From Gammaproteobacteria bacterium (GTDB lineage Bacteria; Pseudomonadota; Gammaproteobacteria; Pseudomonadales; Azotimanducaceae), in the NCBI GenBank assembly GCA_026709365.1, contig JAPOTD010000070.1, forward strand, positions 1-64,000: a DNA stretch of 64,000 bases. The letters are read 5' to 3'. The translations under genes and the position numbers were made by a program. The notes below the pieces were generated by a model that was not told the DNA's origin, did not search any database, and worked only from the letters and a program-made list of their open reading frames with translations. Shown piece after piece: positions 8,495-16,821 of this stretch. The number at the start of each line of letters is the position of its first letter. Position 1 is the first letter of the stretch.

Positions 8495-9313
8495 ATGCCC
8501 AACCACTCTCCCTACCGAGCGCTTGCCTTCGACTTGGACGGCACCTTGCTGGTCGGCGAGCAGCTGCCGCCGGCCAATCGCGATGCGTTGCGCGCCGTCC
8601 GCGACGCCGGCTACCGGATCATCATCGCCACCGCCCGCTGGAAGGAGGCGGCGTTGGCCATTGCCGCACAGGCGGGCGTCGAGGATCCGGTCATCGCCTG
8701 CTCCGGCGCTCAGGTGCATGATCCCGGCTTGGGCGCGGACGTTTTTGATGAGCGGCTGCCCGCCGAATTTGCGCAAGCGCTCTACGCCCTGTGCAATCAG
8801 GAGCGGTGCATCGCCACAGTGACGGTCGGTGAGCGGGTTTGGATCAAGCTTGACGGCGAGCCGGACCCAGCGCTGATCACTCCCCCGATGCGCTGGACGC
8901 CGCGGCTTGAATTGAGCGGGAATGACTTGCCGCGCATCGCCGCAGTGCAAGGCAGCCGGGTCGGCGCCCGCATAAGGGGAGAGCTTCAGGAGCGATTCAG
9001 CGATAAGGTCAATGTATTCGACTCCGTCGGCCCCACCGGAAAGGTCATCTTGACCATCACCGCCAAGAACGCCACCAAGGGCGCCGCCTTGCACGCCGCC
9101 TGCGCCCATCTCGGCATCCCGCCATCGGCAGCGGTGGCCTTTGGCGATGCGGAAAACGACTTGGCAATGTTTGCCGCCGCTGGCGCTGCGGTGGCCATGG
9201 GCCAAGCCAGCGCGGCAGTCAAGGCGGCGGCCACTTACGTCAGCAGGCCGCACGACCAGGGCGGCGTGGCCCATGCCATCGAAATTTTGCTTGAACGCGG
9301 GAGGCTGCCTTGA
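8495..9313 (+). CDS. Cof-type HAD-superfamily phosphatase
   Basis: A cytoplasmic phosphatase of 272 residues. Motif I is FDLDGTLL (about residues 12-19) with both catalytic Asp residues; motif II is IIATAR; the C-terminal motif IV is GDAENDLAMF. The C2-type cap between motifs places it in the Cof/YidA branch acting on small phosphorylated metabolites; the substrate cannot be assigned. The next gene starts within 4 bp of its stop, so the two form an operon. The promoter suggests a leaderless transcript. Confidence 0.9.
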   Translation: MPNHSPYRALAFDLDGTLLVGEQLPPANRDALRAVRDAGYRIIIATARWKEAALAIAAQAGVEDPVIACSGAQVHDPGLGADVFDERLPAEFAQALYALCNQERCIATVTVGERVWIKLDGEPDPALITPPMRWTPRLELSGNDLPRIAAVQGSRVGARIRGELQERFSDKVNVFDSVGPTGKVILTITAKNATKGAALHAACAHLGIPPSAAVAFGDAENDLAMFAAAGAAVAMGQASAAVKAAATYVSRPHDQGGVAHAIEILLERGRLP

Positions 9314-10227
9314 GCATGGAGACGATCGACTTCCAAGGTGACGACGGCAAGGCGATTCACCTTTGCCGCTGGATGCCCGCGGAAACGCCCAGGGCTGCGG
9401 TGCAGATCGCCCACGGCATGGGTGAGCACATCGCCCGCTACCAGCGAGTTGCGGAGCGGCTCAATGAAGCGGGCTACGTGGTTTACGGCAACGACCACCG
9501 AGGCCATGGGCACACCGATCCGGATCGGCTCGGCGACCTTGGCACGGGCGGCTGGGAGGCGGTGATTGCGGATGCCCGCCGCTTGAACGAACGCATCCGC
9601 GAGGAGCATCCCGGCTGCAAGCACATCCTGCTCGGCCACAGCATGGGCGCAATGCTTACCCAGCTGTACATCTGCCGCCACGGCGCCACCGTAGATGCGG
9701 CGGTGCTCTCGGGTTCGCCGGGATTCGCCGGCTGGCTAGCATCGATTCCGTCGCGGCTCATCGCCCGCATCGAGGCTTGGCGGCTCGGGGCCGACGGCGA
9801 GAGCGCCTTGATGAACAAACTCCTGTTCGGCTTGGCGAACAAGGCCTTCAGTTCGGAGAACGCGACCGGCTTTGAATGGCTGTCACGGGATTCGGCGGAA
9901 GTGCAGAAGTATGTGGACGATCCGCTCTGCGGCGCCATTCTGCGGGCGGGCAGCCTGCTTGGCCTGTTCCGCGGCGCCAGGGAGGCGGCTTCGCCGGCCC
10001 GCATCGCCAACATTCCCGGCACGCTGCCCATTTACGTCCTTTCAGGCACGGCGGATCCGGTTAACAACGAATTGAGGAATCTGAATCGGCTGTTCCGACG
10101 CTACGGTCAGGCCTCGCTCGCCGTCACCCGAGCGCTTTACGAGGACGGTCGGCATGAGCTGTTCAATGAGATCAATCGCCGCGAAGTGCTCGATGATCTG
10201 ATCGCTTGGTTGGACGGCGCGATTTAG
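9310..10227 (+). CDS. Alpha/beta hydrolase, monoacylglycerol lipase-like
   Basis: A Ser-hydrolase of about 305 residues of the serine aminopeptidase S33 / lysophospholipase (PldB) group. The oxyanion region is AHGMGEHIARYQRVAERL, the nucleophile elbow is GHSMGAML, the acid is near GTADPVN, and the catalytic His is in DGRHELFNE. The start is either TTG 9310, overlapping the previous stop (TTGA), or ATG 9316; GGGAGG at 9299-9304 suits both. No signal peptide is seen, so it is probably cytoplasmic, acting on monoacylglycerols or lysophospholipids. Confidence 0.88.
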   Translation: MSMETIDFQGDDGKAIHLCRWMPAETPRAAVQIAHGMGEHIARYQRVAERLNEAGYVVYGNDHRGHGHTDPDRLGDLGTGGWEAVIADARRLNERIREEHPGCKHILLGHSMGAMLTQLYICRHGATVDAAVLSGSPGFAGWLASIPSRLIARIEAWRLGADGESALMNKLLFGLANKAFSSENATGFEWLSRDSAEVQKYVDDPLCGAILRAGSLLGLFRGAREAASPARIANIPGTLPIYVLSGTADPVNNELRNLNRLFRRYGQASLAVTRALYEDGRHELFNEINRREVLDDLIAWLDGAI

Positions 10228-10389
10228 GGCCGCAGTGTTGCTTGAACTTCAACAATAGGCGGAGCGCCAACCACGACCGACTTGCGGACCACACCGCCAA
10301 GGCAATGTTCGGACCGGTGTGCGCCCGTCTTTGAAGGGGCATTTGGCCTGCCCCTCGTTGCAGCAGGCTTCAGCTGGAAGCGCCTGCCC

Positions 10390-11850
10390 TCAGCGGCCAA
10401 GCCCAGCGGGCCTCCGACGCGTCGCTGCCCGCTGGACGCCGGGCCAGAACTCGGCGGCGCATCCGATTGCGGTAAAGGCGATCAGGCCGAGGTTGACGCC
10501 GCCCGGCGCTCCGGAATAGGCGGCCGAGCCGAATGTCCCAGCGTGGCAAATGACGAGGAGCAGCGTTGCGGCCACAAGCGCAAGGCGCAGAATTCGCTTG
10601 CTGGCGGCCCGGTCCCCCACCGCCAAGCTGACCGCGCAGGCGGCGGCCACGACTGCCCACATCACCCAAGTCAGCGGCAGGTCGGCGTAGAAGCTGGCCA
10701 CCGCCGAAACGGCCAGCGCCAAGGGCGTGCCCCACACGATTCCCACCCAAAGATCGCTCAGTCCATCGTCCTTTCGCCGCTTGGCCAGCCAGATGTTGAC
10801 GCCGCTCGCCGCCACCGCTGCCAGCGCCAGACCGAAGGCCAAGTAGAGCAGCTTGACGAACGTTCCCGCAAAATTGCCGAAGTGCAGCCGATAGATGCTG
10901 TAGAGCGCCAGTTTGCCAAGGTTGCTGTCCAGCCGCCCTGCGGTGCCCAGGAACGCGCCGTCCGTGGTGAAAAGATAGCTCTCCGCGTAAATGAGGCGGC
11001 CCGGATGGCGAGCGGAGACGCTGAGGTGCTGCTTGGCCATGCCGGCATCATGCACGACCACGAGAAACGCCGGAGCGTCCGGCGCCATCCGGGCGACCTC
11101 CTCCAGCGGCCCGGCGATATTGAACGGTCCTTCCTGGCTGGCTAGCTTGGGTTCCTCACCGAATGCAAGCTGGACGACCTGATCGCGGTCCCCACCGAAC
11201 TCGGCATCCGCGACCAGCGCCAGAGTGGGTAGGGCGAGGCCAAAGTAGGCGCCGGTGAAGGCAATCATCAGATGAAAGGGCGCAGCCCAGACGCTCAGTC
11301 GATTGTGCAGGTCCGTCTGCGCGATTTGGTGAGAGCCAGCTTGGCGCAGGCGGAATGCGTCCCGAAAGAGACCCGGATGGGCGAGAAACCCCGATGCGAT
11401 CAGGCCTACCAGCACCGCGCCGAGGACGCTCACCAGGATCATGCCCCAACTTTCCGGTAGATGCAGGTAGTAATGCAGGCTCAGCAGCAGGGTTGACCAA
11501 GCGTTGTCCTCCCGGGGGCCAAGCGAGCCGTCGGCGTTGAGGAACCAGCTCTCATGCTCAGTGGCGATGCGGGCGTGCGGTGAATCGGCGCTCGGCAGCA
11601 CCAGGTAGAGGTGCGGCGTCAGGCCCTCGCCGCGGCGGACAAAGTCATTGAACGTCCTTAGCGCGCCTTGGATGTCCAGCTGCCTGACTTGCGGAGCGAA
11701 AGCCTGCTCCCATTGCTCGAGCTCGGAGTGGAAGACCAGCAACGCGCCGCTCAGGCAAATGACGTACATCAAGCCGCCCACCAACAGCCCAAGCCAGGAA
11801 TGGCTCGCCAAGGCGGACTTGATCAGGGCTGGAGACAACTTTAGCCGCAT
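10390..11850 (-). CDS. PepSY-associated transmembrane protein (siderophore-uptake linked)
   Basis: An inner-membrane protein of about 486 residues. Hydrophobic segments at about residues 17-37, 140-165, 195-220, 340-365 and 385-470 flank a large periplasmic loop, the layout of PepSY-TM (PiuB-like) proteins often encoded with TonB receptors and thought to reduce or release siderophore-bound iron. Membrane histidines are conserved (SHSWLGLLVG, LHYYLHLPE, LHFGNFAG). ATG 11850 is preferred over an in-frame TTG at 11874 that would overlap the upstream gene. Last gene of the receptor operon. Confidence 0.88.
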   Translation of the reverse strand: MRLKLSPALIKSALASHSWLGLLVGGLMYVICLSGALLVFHSELEQWEQAFAPQVRQLDIQGALRTFNDFVRRGEGLTPHLYLVLPSADSPHARIATEHESWFLNADGSLGPREDNAWSTLLLSLHYYLHLPESWGMILVSVLGAVLVGLIASGFLAHPGLFRDAFRLRQAGSHQIAQTDLHNRLSVWAAPFHLMIAFTGAYFGLALPTLALVADAEFGGDRDQVVQLAFGEEPKLASQEGPFNIAGPLEEVARMAPDAPAFLVVVHDAGMAKQHLSVSARHPGRLIYAESYLFTTDGAFLGTAGRLDSNLGKLALYSIYRLHFGNFAGTFVKLLYLAFGLALAAVAASGVNIWLAKRRKDDGLSDLWVGIVWGTPLALAVSAVASFYADLPLTWVMWAVVAAACAVSLAVGDRAASKRILRLALVAATLLLVICHAGTFGSAAYSGAPGGVNLGLIAFTAIGCAAEFWPGVQRAATRRRPAGLGR

Positions 11851-11866
11851 TGACCGGACTCGCTGA

Positions 11867-12412
11867 TCAGGCAAACAGCGCAGCGCCCGCGACGACTCCG
11901 ATGCTCAGCATCGCCGCAGCGGGCCGCATGGGTTTCGAGTCGGCCAAGGCCCAAAACATCGCCACCCCCCAGAGCGCGGGAGCGAGAACCATCACCAGCG
12001 CGAGCCGATCGGCTGTTTGCCAGGGCAGCCAGCGGCTCGACCAGACGGCTGCCGGAATGATCGCCGCTCCGGTCATTGGAACGACCATCACAAAGCGGGC
12101 GAGCTGACGGCTGAGCGCCGGTGCGCTCGGGCGCGGGAACCGGTCGCGCCGCCGCGGCGCCTTTCTTTTGGCGGTTGGCGGGTCCGCCTGCCAGCAAACC
12201 AGCAGCCAAGCCAACAAAGCAACGCAGAGGGGAAAATAGACGCCGCCGAACTCACCGCCGTAGGCCCTCGCGAACAGCCAGCCGGAGGCGCCCAGCAAAC
12301 CCAATCCAACCAGCTTGAACGGCATGGTGTTTGCGGCCCAGCGTTTCCAGGCCGCAAAAAGCGACAGCACACCGATGCCCGCCACAAGGGCGGGAGCGAG
12401 CAAAGTCATCAA
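11867..12412 (-). CDS. Membrane protein of the siderophore-receptor operon
   Basis: A protein of 181 residues with about six hydrophobic segments split by a basic cytoplasmic loop (KRKAPRRRDRFPR, about residues 82-94). Small multi-pass proteins in this position, between a TonB receptor and a PepSY protein, are common in iron-uptake loci, but I cannot assign a named family. It starts 6 bp after the receptor stop and ends 16 bp before the PepSY gene, so it is certainly in the same operon and should share its iron control. Confidence 0.75.
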   Translation of the reverse strand: MMTLLAPALVAGIGVLSLFAAWKRWAANTMPFKLVGLGLLGASGWLFARAYGGEFGGVYFPLCVALLAWLLVCWQADPPTAKRKAPRRRDRFPRPSAPALSRQLARFVMVVPMTGAAIIPAAVWSSRWLPWQTADRLALVMVLAPALWGVAMFWALADSKPMRPAAAMLSIGVVAGAALFA

Positions 12413-12418
12413 CCGGCC

Positions 12419-14536
12419 CTAGATCTTGAACCTGATCCGCCCCACCAAGCCGCGCTCTTCGCCGGGGAAGCAGTCTCCTCGCGCCAAGCAGGTTCCGTAG
12501 TAATCCGCGTCCGTGACGTTTCTCAAGTTCAGGGAAGCTTCCCAGTGCGCGGCTTCATAGCCCAACAGCAGGTCCGCGACGGTATGGCCGTGCGTCTTCA
12601 CCCGCACGCCGCTGGCCACCGCATTGCTTTCGTTTTCGCTCGCGTGGCGCAGGCCGAGACCGAAGCGAAAGCCGCGCAGCGCCCCCTCGCTTGGTTGGTA
12701 TTGAATCCAGCCGGACAGCTGGCGCTCAGGAATGCTGGCAAAGGGCACCCCGTCTGCCGACTCGGTGTCCAGAAGGCTGAAGGCGCCTTGCAGATGCCAG
12801 TCACCCATTCGAGTCTGGGCCTCGACTTCGAAGCCGCGGACTTCGCCAATGCCCTCCTGCTGCTGATCCGGGCTGGTGATGAGTGAGGCTGGATTGGGCA
12901 GATTGGACTCTTCGATATCGAAATAGGCCATGGTGACGTATATTCGGCTGCCGGGCGGCTGATACTTGATGCCTGCTTCGACCTGCTCGCCTCGACGCGG
13001 CTTCAGAAAATCTCCGGTCACGCTGTTGACGCCAACCACGGTTTCGAAGGATTCGGCCCAATTCACATAGGGGGCCAGTCCGATGTCGAGAGCGTAGAGC
13101 ACTCCGGCGCTGAAGGAAGCCTCGTTGTCTTTCTGCCTGTCCCCATCACCCCTGCGGGTTTGGGTGTGGTCGATGCGCGCGCCGAGGTTGATGCGCCATC
13201 GATCAACGGATATCTGGTCGTTGAGATACCAGCCGAGATCCTCGGTTGTTGCTTGCGGGGCATCGTAGAACGGCGTGCCGTCAGTAAAGGCGGACGGCAA
13301 GTTGCCGTATGCCGGATTGTAGATGTTCAACGTGCCCTGCCCGGACAAGTAGATGGTGTCGTTGTCGGTTTCGACATCCTGGTAAACCGCGCCCAAAAAC
13401 AGCTCGTGGTTGAGTTTGCCGGTGTCGAAGTCCAGACGTGCGCGCAGATCCAAAGCCAGCTGCTCGGAGTCCGCTGCGCTGCTGTAGAAGGTGCGGCCGG
13501 CGTCGCCAGCCGCGTTGGTCCGGGGATTGCCGGCGCCTGCGAAGTCGAGCCAGGACTGATGGTAGTCCGCCTTGCCGTCCTTGTGGCGGGCCACACCTTC
13601 AATGGAAAAACGTTTGTTGAAGTTGTGGCTGCCCAGCAGGCTGACCAGAGTGGAGTCCGTGTTGAAGCGGTTGAACCCAGGCTCTCCCATGTAGGTGGCA
13701 GCGTCGATTTCGACCCCCGTGGCGTTGGCGCAGGTGCTGGTGGGCGCCACGCGAACCTTGCCGGTTGCGCAGGCGGTGCCGGTGAGGGGCAGGAACTGGT
13801 GGGCGGTGTCGCTGTCGCGGTCGGCGTGCTCGTAGAGCAGCGTCAAGGTGGTGCGTTCGTTTTGCCAAGTGATCGACGGCATCACCACGATGGCTTCATC
13901 CTGGACGAAGTCCACTTGAGTGTCGCTGTCCCGATAGACGCCCACCAAACGCGCGTAGAGATGATCGGACCACTGGAAGCTGATGTCGGCGGCCGCCTGG
14001 TAGCGGTCGTGTTCACCAATGTCCAGCAGGACTTCGTTGTCTGAGCCCGGACGCGCGATCTTGGAGATGGCATTGACGATCCCGCCCGGAGTGCCTTTTC
14101 CGTAGAGCACGGAAGCGGGCCCCTTGAGCACTTCGACCTGCTCGAGCATGTACACGTCGGAGCGCGTGTTGTTGTAGTAGCCAAACAACACTTGCTGTCC
14201 GTCCCGGTATTCCGCGGCGTTGAATCCGCGCACCCTGGGAAAGTCGCCTCGGGTGGAAAAGCCGTAGGTGTCGCCGACCACGCCGGCAGTGTAGCTGAGG
14301 GTGTCATCCAAGGTCAGCGCCCCGCGCGAGCGAAAAACCGACTCCCGGATCACGTTGACCGAACGGGAGGTCTCCAAAATGGGGGTGGTGGAACGGGTCG
14401 CCCCAAATCGGGACAACTTGCCGGTAACCACGATTTCCTCAATGGCATCAGCATTGGCGCTGGCTTCCGCCAGCGTCAGCGATGATGTCAGGAGGATCGC
14501 GGAAAAAAACAGATGGGGTAACGTGCGCGCCTTCAT
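12419..14536 (-). CDS. TonB-dependent siderophore receptor
   Basis: An outer-membrane receptor of 705 residues for an iron chelate. A signal peptide (about residues 1-26) is followed by the TonB box region EEIVVTGKLSRFGATRS, the plug domain (SVNVIRESVF; DTLSYTAGVVG; RGDFPRVRGFN; VEVLKGPASVLYGKGTPGG), and a 22-strand barrel ending in RGLVGRIRFKI with terminal aromatic/hydrophobic residues. Plug features (TRSTTPILETSRSVNVI) match the ferrichrome/ferripyoverdine class. First gene of a three-gene operon, behind a Fur-box-like palindrome at 14566-14590. Confidence 0.94.
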   Translation of the reverse strand: MKARTLPHLFFSAILLTSSLTLAEASANADAIEEIVVTGKLSRFGATRSTTPILETSRSVNVIRESVFRSRGALTLDDTLSYTAGVVGDTYGFSTRGDFPRVRGFNAAEYRDGQQVLFGYYNNTRSDVYMLEQVEVLKGPASVLYGKGTPGGIVNAISKIARPGSDNEVLLDIGEHDRYQAAADISFQWSDHLYARLVGVYRDSDTQVDFVQDEAIVVMPSITWQNERTTLTLLYEHADRDSDTAHQFLPLTGTACATGKVRVAPTSTCANATGVEIDAATYMGEPGFNRFNTDSTLVSLLGSHNFNKRFSIEGVARHKDGKADYHQSWLDFAGAGNPRTNAAGDAGRTFYSSAADSEQLALDLRARLDFDTGKLNHELFLGAVYQDVETDNDTIYLSGQGTLNIYNPAYGNLPSAFTDGTPFYDAPQATTEDLGWYLNDQISVDRWRINLGARIDHTQTRRGDGDRQKDNEASFSAGVLYALDIGLAPYVNWAESFETVVGVNSVTGDFLKPRRGEQVEAGIKYQPPGSRIYVTMAYFDIEESNLPNPASLITSPDQQQEGIGEVRGFEVEAQTRMGDWHLQGAFSLLDTESADGVPFASIPERQLSGWIQYQPSEGALRGFRFGLGLRHASENESNAVASGVRVKTHGHTVADLLLGYEAAHWEASLNLRNVTDADYYGTCLARGDCFPGEERGLVGRIRFKI

Positions 14537-14565
14537 GCCCTAAGCCTCTCAATCGTTATTTTTAT

Positions 14566-14590
14566 GCTAATGAGAAGCGAACTCATTTGC
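14566..14590 (-). promoter_or_regulatory. Fur-box-like palindrome upstream of the TonB receptor
   Basis: GCAAATGAG-N7-CTCATTAGC on the minus strand: 8 of 9 arm bases pair. It ends 30 bp upstream of the receptor ATG. Arm sequence (AATGAG..CTCATT) resembles the variable outer part of Fur operators, and fur is in this window. Inferred, not shown. Confidence 0.55.
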
Positions 14591-14613
14591 AACAACAATT
14601 TTCGGGGATTTGC

Positions 14614-15624
14614 TTAGGGTTGTCTCCAATCTGGATGGGCGGCGGCGTCACCGTGGGCCAGCACCCGCTCATGGACCGCTTGCATGGCGTGGAAGATGCG
14701 GTTGGTGGCGTCTGGAACCGATGTGCCTGGCTCGAAGTGGATGGGGTCGAGCACATGGGCGGCAACCGGCCCGGGCGTGGCCTTGCGCTCGCCCGGCGGC
14801 CGGATCTTCTTGAGCCCCGCCATGTACACCGGAACCACGGGCACCCCCTTCTCCAGCGCCAGCAGGGAGACGCCGTGCTTGAATCGGGACAGATGCCGAC
14901 CTCGGGAGCGGGTGCCCTCAGGGAACAGCATCAGGTTGGCCCCTCGGTCGAGCAGCCACTTGGGATGGTCGAGCGTGCGCGAGCCGCCGCCGCGCTGGAT
15001 GGGGTAGGCGCCCATGACCAGCGACTGGTACCAAGGCCGCAGGGTGACTTCCTTGCGGCCCTTGAGGAACCAACGGTCGGCGGCGGCGCCGAAAAAGAGG
15101 TTTGTGCGCAAGCGCCAAGGCAAGGCCTTCATCAGGCAGTACTGATCATAGTGGCTGGCGTGGTTGGCTACCACGATGCAGGGGCCAGTGATCCCCTTGA
15201 ACTTGTCCTTGCCGGTGACGATGTGCTCGGTGAAGTAGCGTCGCGCCCAGCGGCCGTGGGCATAGTCATACATCAGCAGCCTTGCCAGCCGCGCCCACCA
15301 ACGCGTCTGCCAACGAGCCGGCCCCGCGGTCTCGGCGCCTTGGGAAATCAATCGCTGGAAGAGCGGCAGATCAATGGCTGGCATGATTTGGGTGTCGGCC
15401 GTGGTGCTCAACTCCTGGGCAAGCGTGGCCCGATAGGCCTTGAAGTTGTCCGGAGCGTCAATGATGGTGCATTGGTCCCACTCGCCGAGCAGGTGGAAGC
15501 TGCTGAGCACCTTGGCTTCCCAGCGTTCGATGCCGCTGTGGACGCCGGTGAGGAAGTCGGGATTCTGCTTGGTCGCCTCCAAGCCCTCGGAGTGGTACTT
15601 CATCAACAGGACGTAGTGGCCCAC
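14614..15624 (-). CDS. GYD-like domain fused to PlsC-type acyltransferase
   Basis: A protein of 336 residues. Residues 1-95 (VGHYVLLMKYHSEGLEATKQ...GEWDQCTIIDAP) align along their length with the stand-alone GYD protein encoded just upstream. Residues ~145-310 are a PlsC/LPLAT acyltransferase with NHASHYDQ (the HxxxxD catalytic motif), a GRKEVTLRPWYQ segment, LFPEGTRSRGR and VPVVPVYMAG. It probably acylates a lysophospholipid or related glycerolipid at the inner membrane. GTG 15624 is the likely start, 4 bp after the GYD gene's stop. The GYD part has GEWD in place of GGYD. Confidence 0.85.
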   Translation of the reverse strand: MGHYVLLMKYHSEGLEATKQNPDFLTGVHSGIERWEAKVLSSFHLLGEWDQCTIIDAPDNFKAYRATLAQELSTTADTQIMPAIDLPLFQRLISQGAETAGPARWQTRWWARLARLLMYDYAHGRWARRYFTEHIVTGKDKFKGITGPCIVVANHASHYDQYCLMKALPWRLRTNLFFGAAADRWFLKGRKEVTLRPWYQSLVMGAYPIQRGGGSRTLDHPKWLLDRGANLMLFPEGTRSRGRHLSRFKHGVSLLALEKGVPVVPVYMAGLKKIRPPGERKATPGPVAAHVLDPIHFEPGTSVPDATNRIFHAMQAVHERVLAHGDAAAHPDWRQP

Positions 15625-15628
15625 GGTG

Positions 15629-15946
15629 CTACTTCCTGCCGGCGTCTCCCGACGGCGGCGCACCCTGCATCATCTCGACGAACTGGTCGATGGGCATCCC
15701 GGGCAGGGTGGTCACCTTGAGCGTGCCCCGTGATCCGAGTTCCATGGCGATGCGCGCCATGACTTCGTTGGAGGGCGCCTCGATCACGTTGACGAAGTCG
15801 TAGCCGCCGAGCACGGCGTACTGGGAGGTCACCCGAGCGCCCATGGACTCCACTTCCTTGTTGACCGCCTGCAGGCGTTCCGGGCGCTCCTTCAAGGTTT
15901 TGCGGCCTTCGTCGGTCAGGGTGCTAAGCATGATGTAAGTGGCCAT
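15629..15946 (-). CDS. GYD domain protein
   Basis: A small cytoplasmic protein of 105 residues: ATYIMLSTLTDEGRKTL, the name-giving LGGYDFVNVIEAP at about residues 46-58, and a C-terminal LKVTTLPGMPIDQFVEMM. This is the whole length of the family. GYD proteins have an alpha/beta ferredoxin-like (dimeric barrel) fold and no established activity. It is directly upstream of, and co-transcribed with, a PlsC acyltransferase carrying a homologous N-terminal domain, so the two may dimerise. Confidence 0.88.
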   Translation of the reverse strand: MATYIMLSTLTDEGRKTLKERPERLQAVNKEVESMGARVTSQYAVLGGYDFVNVIEAPSNEVMARIAMELGSRGTLKVTTLPGMPIDQFVEMMQGAPPSGDAGRK

Positions 15947-15986
15947 GGCAACTCCTTGTCAATTGGCCCCATCATAGACCAATGGA

Positions 15987-16025
15987 CAAAAAAAGCCCGC
16001 AACTCCGTGAGAAGTTGCGGGCTTT
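15987..16025 (-). terminator. Rho-independent terminator of the phasin gene
   Basis: On the minus strand a stem AAGCCCGCAACT pairs with AGTTGCGGGCTT around a short loop and is followed by a run of seven T. It lies 90 bp past the phasin stop and before the GYD gene. Confidence 0.9.
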
Positions 16026-16114
16026 GTTGATCCGCTGTCAGGCGGCGCATTCCGCGCTGCCCTAGGCGGGTGCCAAATCCCTTGAGGAGGAGGGTAGGGA
16101 GAGGGGTTTGGCAA

Positions 16115-16480
16115 TCAGGCAGCGGCCTTGGCCGCTGCAGGCTTGGCGCTCTTCTTGGTCGTTTCGGGCGCCTTGGCTTCCTCGGTGGCAAAGACTCCGC
16201 GCAGCAGTTCGCCAGCGCTCTCAACAGCTTCCCTGAGCACTTCGCCGTTGGCCTTCATGCCCTCCGTGAAGCCGTTCCACATGGCCTCGCCGTACTCCCG
16301 CTGGAGTTCCATGAAGGCGGTGACGTCCCTGATCTCGGGCAGCTTCTCGGCGAACGTCCGGTTCGTCTCGAAGACCTTCTGCACCCCTTCGGTCTGCAGT
16401 TCGGCCAGACGGCGCCAAGTTCCCGTGTTGAGTTCAAACCAATTGCGGCCGAAAGCCGCTTGTCTTTCCATTGCGTTCAT
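16115..16480 (-). CDS. Phasin (polyhydroxyalkanoate granule-associated protein)
   Basis: A protein of 121 residues. The helical body (WFELNTGTWRRLAELQTEGVQ, MELQREYGEAMWNGFTEG, GEVLREAVESAGELLRGVF) is the amphipathic phasin fold that coats PHA granules, followed by the Lys/Ala/Pro-rich tail (KKSAKPAAAKAAA) typical of many phasins. GGAGA lies 8 nt before ATG 16480. phaR (19.6 kb) encodes the usual phasin repressor, and TGCA-centred inverted repeats sit upstream of this gene. No PHA synthase is in the window. Confidence 0.9.
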   Translation of the reverse strand: MNAMERQAAFGRNWFELNTGTWRRLAELQTEGVQKVFETNRTFAEKLPEIRDVTAFMELQREYGEAMWNGFTEGMKANGEVLREAVESAGELLRGVFATEEAKAPETTKKSAKPAAAKAAA

Positions 16481-16550
16481 TCGCTGTGTCTCCTGTCAGT
16501 TTCGGTCCGATTGATGGCACCCTAAATCGTGCCGCCGTTGGTGCGCCCTG

Positions 16551-16605
16551 ATTGCTGCAACGCACAATTGACGTATTGTGCAGCACACAATTGTGCATTG
16601 CAACA
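16551..16605 (-). promoter_or_regulatory. Cluster of TGCA-centred inverted repeats upstream of phasin gene
   Basis: Three adjacent sites with the arms TTG...CAA around TGCA-like centres (16551-16568, 16574-16592, 16589-16604), e.g. TTGTGCATTGCAAC. They lie 70-125 bp upstream of the phasin ATG. PhaR proteins are known to bind GC/TGCA-type sites in phasin promoters, so these are candidate PhaR operators; the link is inference. Confidence 0.5.
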
Positions 16606-16636
16606 CTTTTTTTCAGTTTCATGCCTATAAACGTGC

Positions 16637-16753
16637 TTCAGCCGATACTTAAGTGGGTGTGCAACTCCGCTGCGTTGTCCCGGTGGGCTTCCAATCGAGG
16701 GCGTCCCGCCCTCGAAGTGAACAGGGGAACTCCGCCCAACTTCGTTGGCTGAA
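16637..16753 (+). repeat. Second dispersed repeat, copy 1
   Basis: About 117 bp bounded by TTCAGCC and GGCTGAA, with an internal perfect hairpin CGAGGGCG-TCC-CGCCCTCG. A diverged copy lies inverted at 27323-27433; shared blocks include TTCCAATCGAGGGC and GGGGAACTCCGCCCA. The copy sits between the phasin and WS/DGAT genes, opposite to both. No transposase; origin unknown. Confidence 0.72.
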
Positions 16754-16821
16754 ACTGGTTTAGAGGCATGTTCAGTCTTTTCCCATGGCCGCAATGCTTT
16801 CCCCTGCGCGGTCAGTGCCGG

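Noticed and set aside
16552..16752. 66-codon frame over repeat 2 with a related peptide at 27.3 kb
   Set aside because: The stop is not conserved in the other copy and there is no ribosome site; similarity follows from the DNA repeat.
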